Source of the DNA: Cryptosporangium sp044454545
GTDB lineage: Bacteria; Actinomycetota; Actinomycetes; Mycobacteriales; Cryptosporangiaceae
Assembly: GCF_044454545.1 (NCBI RefSeq)
Contig: NZ_JBITDV010000017.1
Span: forward strand, 87,090-151,089
DNA: 64,000 nt
Direction: 5' to 3'
Shown here: positions 1-8,980 of the stretch, piece after piece
Layout: each line of letters opens with the position of its first letter
Numbering within the stretch: the first letter of the stretch is position 1
Notes under the pieces: model-generated
The model's input: only the letters and a program-made list of their open reading frames with translations
The model's database searches: none
What the model was told of the DNA's origin: nothing
Position numbers and translations under genes: made by a program

Positions 1-1
1 G

Positions 2-1009
2 GAATTCGTTCTCGCTGACGCATCGCCGGACGCCGGTAGATCGGATCCATCCATCCCGCTCGGCAGGGCTGGTGATGTGGCGCTCGACGACGCTGAGCAT
101 GTGTCCGGAGATCTCGGTCCGTTGCCATCGCCGCGGCCGACCGAGACACGGCCGGTCACGAGCAGCATGGATCCGACGCTTGACCGCGACTTCGGCGCGT
201 GGACCGACGCCGACCCGACACGACTTCGAATCGGCATTATCGGGCCGGTGACCCTGGACGCACCGGGAAGTCCGCCTCGAAACCGCCGACTCTTCCACAC
301 GGAGATCGCCGTCTACCTCGCGGCCCGCGGCAGCCGGGGCGCGACCACGGATCAACTCGATGACGCGCTCTGGCCTGACCGAATTATCGGCCAGGGCTCG
401 CGTCGAGTCGCGGTCACCCGGACCCGCACTTGGCTCGGAAAGACCTCGGGTGGTGAGAAGTGGCTCCCTGAACTCACCACCGACCGGCGGTACCGGTTGC
501 GCGATGACTACCTGCTGGACTGGCATTTGTTCCGCCGGCTTCGAACGCGCGGCGAGTCGAAAGGGGCGGACGGCGTCTCTGACTTGTGTACGGCCCTGGC
601 CCTGGTCCGGGGCGCACCGCTGGCGAACGCAGACGTCGCCTATGGCAGCAACACGCGTAGCCCGTATCCGTGGCTGGCAGCATCGGACATCGCGCCCGTT
701 CATCTTGTCTCGGCGATCGTCGATACCGCGAGCCGCGTAGTCGCGCTGTGCCTCAACGCGGGTGACCTCGAGCGCGCTCGATGGGCGGCCGAGAAGGCGT
801 GGCTCGCGGACGTCCTCCGCGACAGCGATGTCACCTGGCGCGACCACATCCGGATCGCGGCGCACGCGGGGAACCGCGCCGAGCTTGAACAACTGCTCGA
901 GTCGCTGATGACAGCGCGGGAAGCTGAGGTTCCAGAGGACCTGGATACGCTTACCTACCGATTGCTGTGCGATGTAATGCCGGACCGACTGGGAATTGGC
1001 CATGAGTGA
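2..1009 (+). CDS. BTAD-type transcriptional regulator, C-terminal part (5' end outside window)
   Basis: The reading frame is open from base 2, so this is the 3' part of a longer gene; a GTG at 77 is only an internal candidate start. From about residue 60 of the visible part there is a winged-helix-like segment (NRRLFHTEIAVYLAARG, then LDDALWPD). A helical bacterial transcriptional activator domain follows, with RRLRTRG, DLCTALALVRGAPL and DLERARWAAEKAWLA. In actinobacteria this pairing forms the C terminus of large LysM/BTAD membrane proteins or of SARP-like regulators. The gene ends just before a strong hairpin and faces the small gene at 1088-1354. The family is fairly clear; the full architecture and target genes are unknown because the 5' end is missing. 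Confidence 0.7.
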   Translation, partial: EFVLADASPDAGRSDPSIPLGRAGDVALDDAEHVSGDLGPLPSPRPTETRPVTSSMDPTLDRDFGAWTDADPTRLRIGIIGPVTLDAPGSPPRNRRLFHTEIAVYLAARGSRGATTDQLDDALWPDRIIGQGSRRVAVTRTRTWLGKTSGGEKWLPELTTDRRYRLRDDYLLDWHLFRRLRTRGESKGADGVSDLCTALALVRGAPLANADVAYGSNTRSPYPWLAASDIAPVHLVSAIVDTASRVVALCLNAGDLERARWAAEKAWLADVLRDSDVTWRDHIRIAAHAGNRAELEQLLESLMTAREAEVPEDLDTLTYRLLCDVMPDRLGIGHE

Positions 1010-1032
1010 AGCCACAAAGGCCAGTAAGGGAT

Positions 1033-1077
1033 TGATGGTGGAGCCGCGACGTCCAGACTGCCGCAGCTCCACCATCA
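1033..1077. terminator. Hairpin between convergent genes
   Basis: A perfect 12-bp inverted repeat (TGATGGTGGAGC paired with GCTCCACCATCA) with a 21-nt loop lies between the stop of the BTAD gene and the stop of the convergent gene at 1088-1354. No long T tract follows, which is usual in high-GC actinobacteria. Its position suggests a bidirectional terminator. Confidence 0.65.
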
Positions 1078-1087
1078 TGCAGTGGAT

Positions 1088-1354
1088 CTACGGTTCAGTT
1101 CGGTCGACGTCGCGCTTTGTGTGCCGACTCCGACGAGCATGATCGATATCTGTTACAGCAGCAGCATCGTGCCCTTCAGTCGAAATCTCTGGTTGCTCAG
1201 GTGAGCTCTCTATCTCGATAGACCCTAGGCCGAACAGCTTGACAACGACTCGCAGATGCTTCGGGCTCTTCCCTACCCTTGCGGTCAACGCTAGAGAAGT
1301 TGCGAGCATCAGGACTGCTGCCACGAAGACGACCGCGGGAACGGTCGTCCACAT
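1088..1354 (-). CDS. Small single-pass membrane protein, unknown function
   Basis: This encodes 88 residues with an ATG start. The N terminus is one hydrophobic helix (about residues 5-25, VPAVVFVAAVLMLATSLAL). It is followed by KHLRVVVKLFGLGSIEIES and a polar, charged tail, giving an N-in or signal-anchor topology. It is convergent with the BTAD gene and stands alone. No named family is recognised. The ordered alternation of hydrophobic and acidic residues after the helix supports real coding, but the gene is short. Confidence 0.5.
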   Translation of the reverse strand: MWTTVPAVVFVAAVLMLATSLALTARVGKSPKHLRVVVKLFGLGSIEIESSPEQPEISTEGHDAAAVTDIDHARRSRHTKRDVDRTEP

Positions 1355-1689
1355 ACTGTCTCGCTGCCTAGGCCCCGACCAGTGCGTTCATTGCAGCGGT
1401 CCTTCCGTCTCTGTGGGCAGGTGCTGGTGGGACGTGTAGTTTCGATCGGGCCCAGCTATCCCGATCCATGTGCAGCTAAGTCACGATCGCGACGCCTCTC
1501 GTTAATTCAACTTGGTGTCCCAGATGTTCACATCCGCCCAGCGGTCACGGCGCTGACGTCCCCACCGAGTGGCCTTTCGACCCCTTGAGACTTCCGAACG
1601 TCTCGCAGAAACGATAGCGCGCTGCTAGCCGCGAACGCGACGGTCGCGCTACTAAGCGCCATCAGGTGTGGGCGGTGGCGTCCATCGTT
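1355..1689. other. Non-coding stretch
   Basis: This is the upstream region of the small membrane protein at 1088-1354. Short open frames on both strands show no recognisable protein or ribosome binding site. It probably holds the promoter of the leftward gene plus decayed sequence. Confidence 0.4.
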
Positions 1690-2150
1690 CACGAGTAATC
1701 CGCGCAACATGCTGTCGAGGAGCGGCGCCTCGGCGCCCTTCGGCTGATGCGCGCCGACGCGTCTGCAGCGAGCTTTCGTATGTCGCGCGGACCCGCGTGC
1801 GGCTGCGCTCGACGGCGAGCGAATGCATGTTCTTCGGGCCGACCGGCGAGCAGTTTCTCGCGGATAGCGTGGGCAAGTCAGTTCCTACGCCAAGGCGTCC
1901 GGACCATCAGCTCGAAGATCCCGAGTGTGCGCTGTCCAGCGGCAGGGAGGGTCGAGGTCGTCCCACCGCAAGCTGGTAGTGCGCAGCGAACCACCACAGA
2001 TGTAGCCGACGAATCGGTCGTGGTCGTAGCCGAGGACGCATTCCCGGGGAGGGAGCGTCAGATGCCCGGCGAGATGATCGGCGGACATCTCCACGGTGCG
2101 GAACAGTTGCGGAGCCGGTCGGCGTAGACGTCGATACTGACGCCGCGGGC
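1690..2150 (-). pseudogene. GNAT acetyltransferase remnant with frameshifts
   Basis: Reading leftward from about 2150, one frame gives a stretch with the look of an N-acetyltransferase: EMSADHLAGHLTLPPRECVL, then GYDHDRFVGYICGG, then WDDLDPP. Near 1920-1950 the homologous reading continues in another frame as FELMVRTPWR, and further left a third frame gives LLAGRPEEHAF-like sequence. The order matches the body and C-terminal half of actinobacterial GNAT proteins, where an acetyl-CoA-binding RRxGxG/A loop would follow FELMV. That loop is damaged here. At least two frame changes are needed to follow the protein, so it is a decayed gene. The assignment rests on remembered family patterns. Confidence 0.45.
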
Positions 2151-2195
2151 AAGGCGTGGGGCGGCGACATGCCGCAGTTTGACGTCGGGCATGGG

Positions 2196-3476
2196 TCAGG
2201 CTGAAATCGTGGCGTCGAACCGGTCGACCCAGTCGCGGGCGGCACGGCTGTCGTCCCAGTGGGCGAAGTCGTCACGGACCGCGTGGAACCGACGGAGGAG
2301 CCGCCCGGAGCGCAGGGTCCGGACTTGCTCGAGCGGCTGCGCGGCCGCCTCGACGGCCCCGTCGACTTCACGCAGGCTCAAGCGGGCGTCGGCAAGCATG
2401 AGGCCGCGGCTCGCGCGATTGCGATCGGCCATCGGTGCTGTTCCCGACAGTGCGCGCTGAGCGAGGTCCTCGGCGAGCCGATACCGGCCGAGCGAGCGAG
2501 CAGCGTTGCACGCAAAGGCGTCGACCTCCGCGTGGTCCACGAACTCAAGCCAAACGGCGGGGGGCCCGGCTATTGCTTTGCCCAGCGCGTCGTGGGCGCG
2601 GCCGACCGCGCGGTTCGACGCGCCAACCAACCCTTGGGCCGCGTAGCCTTCCGCAGACCATCCGTGCATCACGGCCGCGATCCGTGGCTCGCGCCGAGCG
2701 CCCGGGCCAGCCGTGCCGGCCTGAGCGATGGCTAGAACCTCGCCCCACCTCTCGGCCTCGCTCGCTCGATAAGCCATGAGGTTCCAGATTTGCGACTGCA
2801 GCAGCGAGTCCCGCGCCAACGCGGCTGCAGTATGCGCCCGGTCGAGATAGGCAGCGGCCTCCCGGGAGCTGCCGGCATCAAGAGCGAACCAGCCAGCGGC
2901 CGCCAAGTACTGGCCCTGCAGCCCGCAAACCGCTGTGCGTACCCGCTCGGTCATCGCCACCTGGTCGACGAGGCGCTCGATCTCAGTCACAACCTCGTTC
3001 GCGGCCGCCGCCAGCGCGGCGCCGCCTCGCTGCTGGTCGAGAGCTCGCAGGTCCTTCAGAGGCTGCGCGAGCCGTTCAAGGTCGGCCATGCCGAGCCGTT
3101 GGATACCGCCGAGCTCGGGAAGCGTTAGCGACACAGTGCCGGTGATGCCAGCGATGAGCAGGAAACGCCGTCGATTCATGTCTGCCTCCACCGGAACCTG
3201 GGACGGGGCCGCCAAGGGGCCCCGATACCCGACGGGCGGAATGAAGCCGAGGTCGAGCGCCGAGCAGCCGAAGACCTGCTCCAGCGCAGCGCGATAGTCG
3301 GTCTGAGGCCAGAGCGTTTGCCCGGACAGCAACCGGTAGACCCACCGCACGGTCGCCACCTGGTTGGCGGCCGAGCAGCCGGCCATGACTCGATTCACCT
3401 CGTCGGCCAGCCCTTGCCGGGTAAAGCCGAGCTGGGCCATGCGAGCGGCCAACCGGGCGTTGCGGCTTCGCGCCAC
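2196..3476 (-). CDS. Helix-turn-helix regulator with TPR-like C-terminal region
   Basis: This encodes about 426 residues from a GTG at 3476, preceded by GGAGGGA at a suitable distance; longer upstream starts lack a binding site. Residues 1-75 form an XRE-like helix-turn-helix (ARMAQLGFTRQGLADEVNR, then VRWVYRLLSGQTLWP). Around residue 100 there is a Tat-like NRRRFLLIAG segment embedded after the DNA-binding domain. The remaining 300 residues are helical repeats typical of TPR domains (AAAYLDRAHTAAALARDS, RYRLAEDLAQRAL). This architecture is common among Streptomyces-type regulators of unknown ligand. The gene diverges from the hypothetical gene at 3680. No target is evident. Confidence 0.75.
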   Translation of the reverse strand: MARSRNARLAARMAQLGFTRQGLADEVNRVMAGCSAANQVATVRWVYRLLSGQTLWPQTDYRAALEQVFGCSALDLGFIPPVGYRGPLAAPSQVPVEADMNRRRFLLIAGITGTVSLTLPELGGIQRLGMADLERLAQPLKDLRALDQQRGGAALAAAANEVVTEIERLVDQVAMTERVRTAVCGLQGQYLAAAGWFALDAGSSREAAAYLDRAHTAAALARDSLLQSQIWNLMAYRASEAERWGEVLAIAQAGTAGPGARREPRIAAVMHGWSAEGYAAQGLVGASNRAVGRAHDALGKAIAGPPAVWLEFVDHAEVDAFACNAARSLGRYRLAEDLAQRALSGTAPMADRNRASRGLMLADARLSLREVDGAVEAAAQPLEQVRTLRSGRLLRRFHAVRDDFAHWDDSRAARDWVDRFDATISA

Positions 3477-3679
3477 CGACGTGCTCCCTCCATGTGCACT
3501 ATGAAAAACGCTAGTCCGGTGGAGGCTGCCAACGCCGTTCGTCAACATGGCGAATTCAGGTTTTTTGGTCAGGGTGCGTGCGAGCTGGAGGGCCCGGTCC
3601 GACATTCCGCGCGAGCTCGGCGGTCGATTTCGATAGGGGCAGCGCCAAAATTCGTCACCACTGTCGCGGGAGCACACCC

Positions 3680-4243
3680 ATGGACCCTGCCAAGGACGCG
3701 GACCCACCGGCCGCGGGCATCCGTTACCTTCGCCAGCCGGCCGGGTTGGGCGGTGCGGGCAGTCGGGTTTCGCTCGCCGCTGCTCTGCCTTTCCTGCGGC
3801 CTGGATTGGAGGACGCTGTCGATCCACTGCCCACTGCGCCTGGCCGTGGCGTTGCGTCGGAACTGGGCGACCTACGTGCGGCGATGCTCTACGGCCTGCT
3901 GGCCGAGGAAACCCAGCTCACGTATCGAATCAACGCCGTCCATGTGATCGCCGACGCCCCGCCGGTGACCGCGGAGATGTACTTCCGCCTGCTCACGGTT
4001 CGTGCGGAAATCGTCCGCACCCTTGCGGCGGACGTCGGAGCAGACATGCACGACGCCCGCGAGGTCGGCCTGAGCTGGGAGGAGATCGCCGAGGCGCGAA
4101 CAATCAGCGTCGAGGAAGCGCGAGACGATTTCGGCCAGTGGATCGACGCCCAGGCGGCCCTGTGGGAGAGCGGCGTCGTAGTCGGAGGCCGACGACTCGG
4201 CCTCTCTCGCGGCGCCAGCGACGGCGCCCGAGGCTTCATCTGA
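3680..4243 (+). CDS. Hypothetical protein with a C-terminal helical region
   Basis: This encodes 187 residues from the ATG at 3680. The N-terminal 60 residues are rich in Pro, Gly and Ala. The C-terminal part is helical (AAMLYGLLAEETQLTYRINAVHVIAD, written in parts: AAMLYGLLAEE, TYRINAVHVI) and ends in WEEIAEARTISVEEARDDF, which resembles a short helix-turn-helix (GLSWEEIAEARTISVEEAR). It could therefore be a small DNA-binding protein, but this is inferred. It is divergent from the HTH/TPR regulator and ends close to a bidirectional hairpin. Confidence 0.55.
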   Translation: MDPAKDADPPAAGIRYLRQPAGLGGAGSRVSLAAALPFLRPGLEDAVDPLPTAPGRGVASELGDLRAAMLYGLLAEETQLTYRINAVHVIADAPPVTAEMYFRLLTVRAEIVRTLAADVGADMHDAREVGLSWEEIAEARTISVEEARDDFGQWIDAQAALWESGVVVGGRRLGLSRGASDGARGFI

Positions 4244-4352
4244 CTGCATGCAAGGGCCTCGTGCTGACCCGCCTTGCAGATTACGTCGCTGATGAAGTCC
4301 GGTAGGACCCCGGCTGGGACGCGATGTTCGCCGAGTTGTCGCTTCGTACGAC

Positions 4353-4379
4353 ACCCCCGCCACGTCAGGTGGCGGGGGT
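4353..4379. terminator. Bidirectional terminator hairpin
   Basis: A perfect 11-bp stem (ACCCCCGCCAC / GTGGCGGGGGT) with a 5-nt loop lies between two convergent genes and overlaps the last codons of the leftward gene at 4365-5030. Confidence 0.75.
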
Positions 4380-5030
4380 CTCGTCGTCTCGCACCGACGT
4401 GGGGTAGCGCCGGACCCCTGTAGTCCTGATCCTCGACCGTGTCCGGGAGAAGCCGTTCGGGGTGTCGCTGTGCAGGACGCTGCTGGACGCGCGCCACCAT
4501 CGCTTGCCCTGCGCATCGGTGAAGACGGCTATCCACATAGGGCTGCTTGGATCGTCAATTTCTATCTCAACGGCAGCGTTGGGAGCCAGCCCGCCGATCC
4601 CGTACCGGAGCCACTCCTCCGGGTAGCGCCGAAGTGTCCCAATCTCCCCAGCGTCAGGTTTCTCGGATGTTCGGAAGACTCGCACCGACTTCCCGCGGGG
4701 AAGTGGCAGTCGGAAAAGCGGAGTCTGGCCCCTGCCTCGGTCTGGGAATTCCTGGCCTCTGTGCACCATGAAGTAGACGCTGGTCAGCGGGAACGGCGAA
4801 TTGTTCGTTAGCGTGATGACCCATTCGGCGAGAAGCTGGCCCTCGTCGTTGACGTCGACGCCGGCCCGCGCCATCACTTGGCGTGCTTGTTCACCGCTCT
4901 GCCAACGCCTCTCGCTGCGGGCCGTCCGCACGGCAATGATCACGGCCGCGATGGCGGCGAGCATCGCGACGCTCGTGGCGATGGCCTCGATCCAGGCTGG
5001 CCAGTCGAGCCCGCTCTCGCAGTGCGCCAT
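4365..5030 (-). CDS. Membrane-anchored hypothetical protein
   Basis: This encodes 221 residues. One N-terminal transmembrane helix spans about residues 16-34 (ATSVAMLAAIAAVIIAV). A cytoplasmic-like domain of mostly beta character follows (LLAEWVITLTNNSPFPLTSV, AAVEIEIDDPS, MWIAVFTDAQGKRWWR). This layout, a short N-terminal anchor followed by a beta-rich domain containing a TNNSPFPL-type motif and a late WxR motif, recurs in actinobacterial proteins of unknown function. The gene stands alone, convergent with 3680-4243. No enzyme motif is visible. Confidence 0.65.
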   Translation of the reverse strand: MAHCESGLDWPAWIEAIATSVAMLAAIAAVIIAVRTARSERRWQSGEQARQVMARAGVDVNDEGQLLAEWVITLTNNSPFPLTSVYFMVHRGQEFPDRGRGQTPLFRLPLPRGKSVRVFRTSEKPDAGEIGTLRRYPEEWLRYGIGGLAPNAAVEIEIDDPSSPMWIAVFTDAQGKRWWRASSSVLHSDTPNGFSRTRSRIRTTGVRRYPTSVRDDETPAT

Positions 5031-5432
5031 CCGTGCAGAGTAGAGGGTAGTGAAGCAAGGCGAGCCTTGTTTGCGCTGGTCATCCCCCGCGAGAGTGTCG
5101 GCGCTTCCTCCCGGATTCTGGGTATCGGCTAGAACGGGTCACCGGATCCAAACTGCGCGAGTAGGGCACTGATCAAGGGCCCCGCCACGTTCTGCGGCCG
5201 CGGCCCGGTCGAGCACTGGACCTGCTGGACGACGAGGGGGTTTTGGTCGCGGGTGGGCGCATCCCGACCTCCCTGGGGTTCGCGTCGTTGCTGAAGTCCT
5301 ACGGGCGAGCCAGTCGGTTCCGCGTGGTCGCAGCGAGTTACCCGACGACGCGGTGCGTTCGTCGCCGGCCTGTCGACGTCGAGCCCGGCGGCCTGGGCTT
5401 CCGAGAATGCTCGGTAGCCGACGCCGAGGCCC
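5031..5432. other. Intergenic stretch with a possible plus-strand coding remnant
   Basis: A plus-strand open frame without a convincing start runs from about 5200 to 5509 (contains LLDDEGVLVAGGRIPTS and ends overlapping the mycosin gene on the other strand). It may be the tail of a decayed gene, but I recognise no family. The rest is the upstream region of the gene ending at 4365 and shows nothing else. Confidence 0.3.
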
Positions 5433-6605
5433 CTACCGAGTGGTTGACCGTGTCCGAGACGGAAGGGCAGCCGGTCCTGGCGCGCAACGACGATTTCCGC
5501 GCCTTCTGATCCCGACTAGGGCTGCGACGACTGCGAGCAGGGTGACGACGATAAATCCGACTATGAGCACGCTCGTAAGGAGCCAAGATGAGTCGAAGTT
5601 GGTGACCGAAACCGCTGAGCTGGTCGGAAGCGCGGTCGCTGGGCTCGATTCCGTGAGGGTCGAGTCGGCCAGGGCGTCCACGATGTTCAGGCTGCCGTTG
5701 CCGTGGATGATGTCGGGTCCGGGATCGCCCAGATCAGTGGCGTGTCGATAGAACAACGCGGCTAGCTGGTCGGCCGTCAGCTTTGGAAACTGCGCACGGG
5801 CGAGCGCGAAGCCGCCGGCGACGATCGCAGTGGACATGCTGGTTCCGGTGCCTGGTGCGTAGGTGTCTCGCCCCGTCGGGACAGGCAGATCCGAGCCGGG
5901 TGCCGCCAGGCCGGTGCGTTTCCCAACTCCCTGCGAGATTGGGTCGATGGTTCCGTCTTGGCGCAGCGCCATCACCGGGACGGTCCCGTCGAGGATCGGC
6001 AGCGCGCTTTGCCGGTCGTTGCCCGCTCCGACGACGACCGGCACTCCCTTCATGTGGGCCTCCGCCAGTGCGTCGGGCAGGTCCGCGTCGTAGGTGACAG
6101 CGAGGGAGATCGAGATGACGTCGGCGCCCAGGTGTAAGGCCCACCGGATGGCAACGGTGACGTTATTCGCATCGCCGAGCGAGCCATCGCGGCTGATCTT
6201 GATCGGCAGGATTTTCGCGTCCGGGGCGATGCCGAGGACTCCGTCGCGATGGCCGGGACCGTGGCCGTGGCCGGCGATCAGGGCCGCCATCTCGGTGCCG
6301 TGGTACTCGCCGTTCTCAATACCTTGGGGTTTGCCGGTATAGATGTCGATGCCGGGCAGGACGTTGCCGACGAGGTCCGGGTGGTCTGTCTGGACACCGT
6401 CGTCGATGACCGCCACAACGACGCCTGCGCCGCGCGTAATCTTGTGGGCGTCGGCGACGTGCAGGCTGGTCAATTGCCACGATTGGTCGCGGACGCTATC
6501 GGCCGCGGCTGTGCCAGGGAATGCCGCGATGGCGACGCCCATCACGAACGCGACGACAAGAACAGCCAGGTAGGCGGGCCGCGGGGCCGAAATCTTGGCG
6601 GTCAT
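5433..6605 (-). CDS. Mycosin-like subtilisin protease (type VII secretion accessory), copy 1
   Basis: This encodes 390 residues from the ATG at 6605, which overlaps the upstream gene's stop (ATGA). A signal sequence or anchor (AYLAVLVVAFVMGVAIAAF) ends in an Ala-rich cleavage site. The S8 catalytic triad is visible: Asp68 in VIDDGVQTDHPDL, His102 in EYHGTEMAALIAGHG, and Ser256 in GTGTSMSTAIVAG. A C-terminal transmembrane helix (about 345-370) and a basic tail follow. This is the mycosin layout: a membrane-tethered protease facing outward and serving ESX/type VII secretion. No core ESX genes (EccB, EccC, EccD) are in the window, so its secretion apparatus must lie elsewhere. A close paralogue sits at 45645-46844. 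Confidence 0.9.
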   Translation of the reverse strand: MTAKISAPRPAYLAVLVVAFVMGVAIAAFPGTAAADSVRDQSWQLTSLHVADAHKITRGAGVVVAVIDDGVQTDHPDLVGNVLPGIDIYTGKPQGIENGEYHGTEMAALIAGHGHGPGHRDGVLGIAPDAKILPIKISRDGSLGDANNVTVAIRWALHLGADVISISLAVTYDADLPDALAEAHMKGVPVVVGAGNDRQSALPILDGTVPVMALRQDGTIDPISQGVGKRTGLAAPGSDLPVPTGRDTYAPGTGTSMSTAIVAGGFALARAQFPKLTADQLAALFYRHATDLGDPGPDIIHGNGSLNIVDALADSTLTESSPATALPTSSAVSVTNFDSSWLLTSVLIVGFIVVTLLAVVAALVGIRRRGNRRCAPGPAALPSRTRSTTR

Positions 6606-8515
6606 CGGTGTCCGATCGCAGGTCCGGTGGCCTCTGGTGGAGGCGGGTTGGGCGGCTCGACCACCGGACGAGCTGACGTACGCGGAGCGAAGACGGCGTC
6701 CGCAGCGTGGCGACCCCTCGGCGCGCGGGGGCCATTGGTCTCGTCCTGCGGGGGCAACGCGGCGGGTCGCGTGTCTCCGGCCGATCCGGTCGTCGTAGTC
6801 GTCCGCCCACGAAGCTGCGGCGACGGATTCAATCGAGCACGTTCGCCGTCTCCCGGTGACGTGGTACGCCGGTCCCGGTGTCGACCCTGCAGCGCTGGGG
6901 CCAGCTGTCCGCCGCTGCTTGCAGGCGGTATCGGGTCTGGGACAGGGCTGGCCGCAGTCGGCGCCGAGACCGGGGTGTGGCGCGGGGGCCAAACCGGGCG
7001 CGGCGATGGCCGGGCCACTCGGACCCTGCGCGGCGGATGCTCCGGTTGCGCCGTCGGAAGTCGACCGGGTTCGGCCGGCGGGCGCTCCCTCCGCTCGGGA
7101 GCGAGTTCGCCGGCTGCGAGTGGGCGGGTATCGGGAAGGGCTGGTGCTCGTCCGGTCGGTATCTGTCGGCTCGGGGGCGAATTGCGTCCGGCAATCGGCG
7201 GCGGAGGTAGACGACGTGCTCCGACCTCGATCGGAGCGCTGCTGCGTCCGCGCAACTTGGGGGACGCCGTCTGAGGAACGCGGTCGGCGCTTGGTGTTGC
7301 GCCCAGTGGCTGGGCGGATTCGCTTGGGCGGACCAGGCGTCCGCGCAGTCTGACAGGGGCATTGGGATCGCGAGTCCCGCGCAAAGGTGGCGGCGCGGGC
7401 GGCAACGCGGCATTACGCCGGCCGCCCAGAAGGGGAGCGCGTGGCGTGGGTCCTGGCCCACCGGCCGTTGCCTCTGGTCGGGGCCCGGTCCGTCCCGGCA
7501 GCAAGGGCCGGAGCGCCGAGGGGGTAGCGGCCCGCCGAGGACCTGGAGCAGCAAGGCTCTCTGGCGGTGTCGGTACAGACGGCGACACGATGCTCCGGGC
7601 CACTGGCGGTAAGCCGTGACCAGGTGTTCCCACGCCCGGCTGACCGGAACCGGAGCCGACGTCCGGAGGCGCGTGCACGACGGGCGAGCCGGCCAACGTA
7701 GGGCCGGTCCCTGTGACGCTGCCGGGCGCATCTGCTGGTGCCGTCGGTGTAATTGGCTTCGTGGCGTAAGGACTCGTGGAGCCGGCCTCGGTGCTCGTCT
7801 CCGTGGGTCCCCGGAAGCGCACCGGCAGGCTCATCCCCGAACCGGTCGAGGCCAGGTGCGCGGCCAGCGACTGCACCATGGGAAGTGCGTGTGCGGTGTA
7901 GCGGGCGTCGATCTCGTCCTGGGGAACCGAGTCACGTACTCGCCGCGCGATCGCTTCGTGGCCGGGGATACGGGCGGTGTTGGCGAGGAAACCGAGGAGG
8001 TCGTTGGCGTCCTGCGCCTGGAACAACGACCGGTCGGCAGCGCGGCGGACGCGTTCCAGCTCGGACTCGGCCTGCCACTGCCGGTAAAGCGATTCCACCT
8101 GCGACCGTGTCCGGCGAACGTTCTCGGCGACGCGGTCGATCGCCGCCGCGTGCCGCTCAGCTGCCCCCGACCATTCCTCTAACGAAGCCAGCGTCGCTCC
8201 GACCCTGAGCGCGTAGGCATCCGACGCCGGGCCGCGCCATCTGATTAGAGCGACGCGAGTGCGCTTGCCGGCGGACTGCCGGGTCGCGGACAGCCTTGTA
8301 CTGAGGCGACGCCATTCGGTAGCGACGCGGCCGAGGGCGTCGGGATCGAACGCCTGCACCATCGGCCAGAGCATCCGGATATGGGCGACGTTCCGCGTAT
8401 CCATCCAATCGGTCACGCCCCAACCACCTCTGGCGTCGGCCTGATACCCGCCCGTCTCCGCCGCTCGGCCGGCCGGTGGACCGAGGCGGTACCCGAAGTA
8501 GTCCTCGTCGGTCAC
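6602..8515 (-). CDS. Large WXG/PPE-like protein with proline-rich tail, copy 1
   Basis: This encodes 637 residues. The N-terminal 230 residues are helical and hold a WXG-like turn (IRWRGPASDAYALRVGA) between two helices, followed by coiled-coil-like LEEWSGAAERHAAAIDRVAE. Residues from about 240 onward are low-complexity Pro/Gly/Arg/Thr. This combination is typical of type VII secretion substrates or chaperone-like partners in non-mycobacterial actinomycetes. It sits between the small WXG-like gene (3-nt gap upstream) and mycosin (ATGA overlap downstream), so all three are probably co-translated. The paralogue at 46841-48892 has 683 residues with the same N-terminal layout. Confidence 0.8.
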   Translation of the reverse strand: MTDEDYFGYRLGPPAGRAAETGGYQADARGGWGVTDWMDTRNVAHIRMLWPMVQAFDPDALGRVATEWRRLSTRLSATRQSAGKRTRVALIRWRGPASDAYALRVGATLASLEEWSGAAERHAAAIDRVAENVRRTRSQVESLYRQWQAESELERVRRAADRSLFQAQDANDLLGFLANTARIPGHEAIARRVRDSVPQDEIDARYTAHALPMVQSLAAHLASTGSGMSLPVRFRGPTETSTEAGSTSPYATKPITPTAPADAPGSVTGTGPTLAGSPVVHAPPDVGSGSGQPGVGTPGHGLPPVARSIVSPSVPTPPESLAAPGPRRAATPSALRPLLPGRTGPRPEATAGGPGPTPRAPLLGGRRNAALPPAPPPLRGTRDPNAPVRLRGRLVRPSESAQPLGATPSADRVPQTASPKLRGRSSAPIEVGARRLPPPPIAGRNSPPSRQIPTGRAPALPDTRPLAAGELAPERRERPPAEPGRLPTAQPEHPPRRVRVARPSPRPVWPPRHTPVSAPTAASPVPDPIPPASSGGQLAPALQGRHRDRRTTSPGDGERARLNPSPQLRGRTTTTTGSAGDTRPAALPPQDETNGPRAPRGRHAADAVFAPRTSARPVVEPPNPPPPEATGPAIGHR

Positions 8516-8518
8516 GAC

Positions 8519-8980
8519 TCAGAGCGCCTTTGGCCCGGGCAGTTCACCCTGAGTTGGGGGCGCGACCGGCGTCTCGCCCGTGGTGCTGGACTTAGGAACT
8601 GTCGGCGTGAACGCGGAGATCACATCCTCCACAGTCGCGCTCGATAACGCGTCGCCTTCGCCGTAGTGGTCGGCGATGGCCGTCGCGCCGTCAGCCAACG
8701 AGTTCAACCCGGCGTTGACGTCGGCGAGAAACAAACCCACTGCCTGCGCGTTCGCATCCAACACGCCCGCGAGGAACGTCGCCTCGACCAGGGCCATCAC
8801 GGGTGCCTGATCGTCGCTCGTTCCTGTGCCCGCCAAGCTTCGGTGGCCGTCGGCCAACCGTGCTTGGAATTCGACCCCGAGCTCAGTGACCACTGCGGGC
8901 GCCTCGTGGTCGCGCAGCGCGTCCGCGTAATCCCGAAGCTGCGACGGCCTGGCGCGCAGCTCATCGTTGTCGTCAACCAT
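8519..8980 (-). CDS. WXG100-like small helical protein, first gene of secretion operon copy 1
   Basis: This encodes 153 residues. It opens with DDNDELRARPSQLRDYADAL and is almost entirely helical (VMALVEATFLAGVLDANAQA, GLNSLADGATAIADHYGEGD). It lacks an obvious W-x-G but has the size and heptad pattern of ESX-associated small proteins. Its partner in the second operon (48889-49317) matches along the whole length, for example DALS-ATVED in both. As the first gene it lies 97 nt downstream of the block conserved between the two operons. Its likely role is partner of the larger downstream protein. Confidence 0.7.
   Translation of the reverse strand: MVDDNDELRARPSQLRDYADALRDHEAPAVVTELGVEFQARLADGHRSLAGTGTSDDQAPVMALVEATFLAGVLDANAQAVGLFLADVNAGLNSLADGATAIADHYGEGDALSSATVEDVISAFTPTVPKSSTTGETPVAPPTQGELPGPKAL

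Noticed and set aside
1528..1710. Small minus-strand open frame of 60 codons with a hydrophobic middle
   Set aside because: No binding site and overlaps the acetyltransferase remnant; could be chance.
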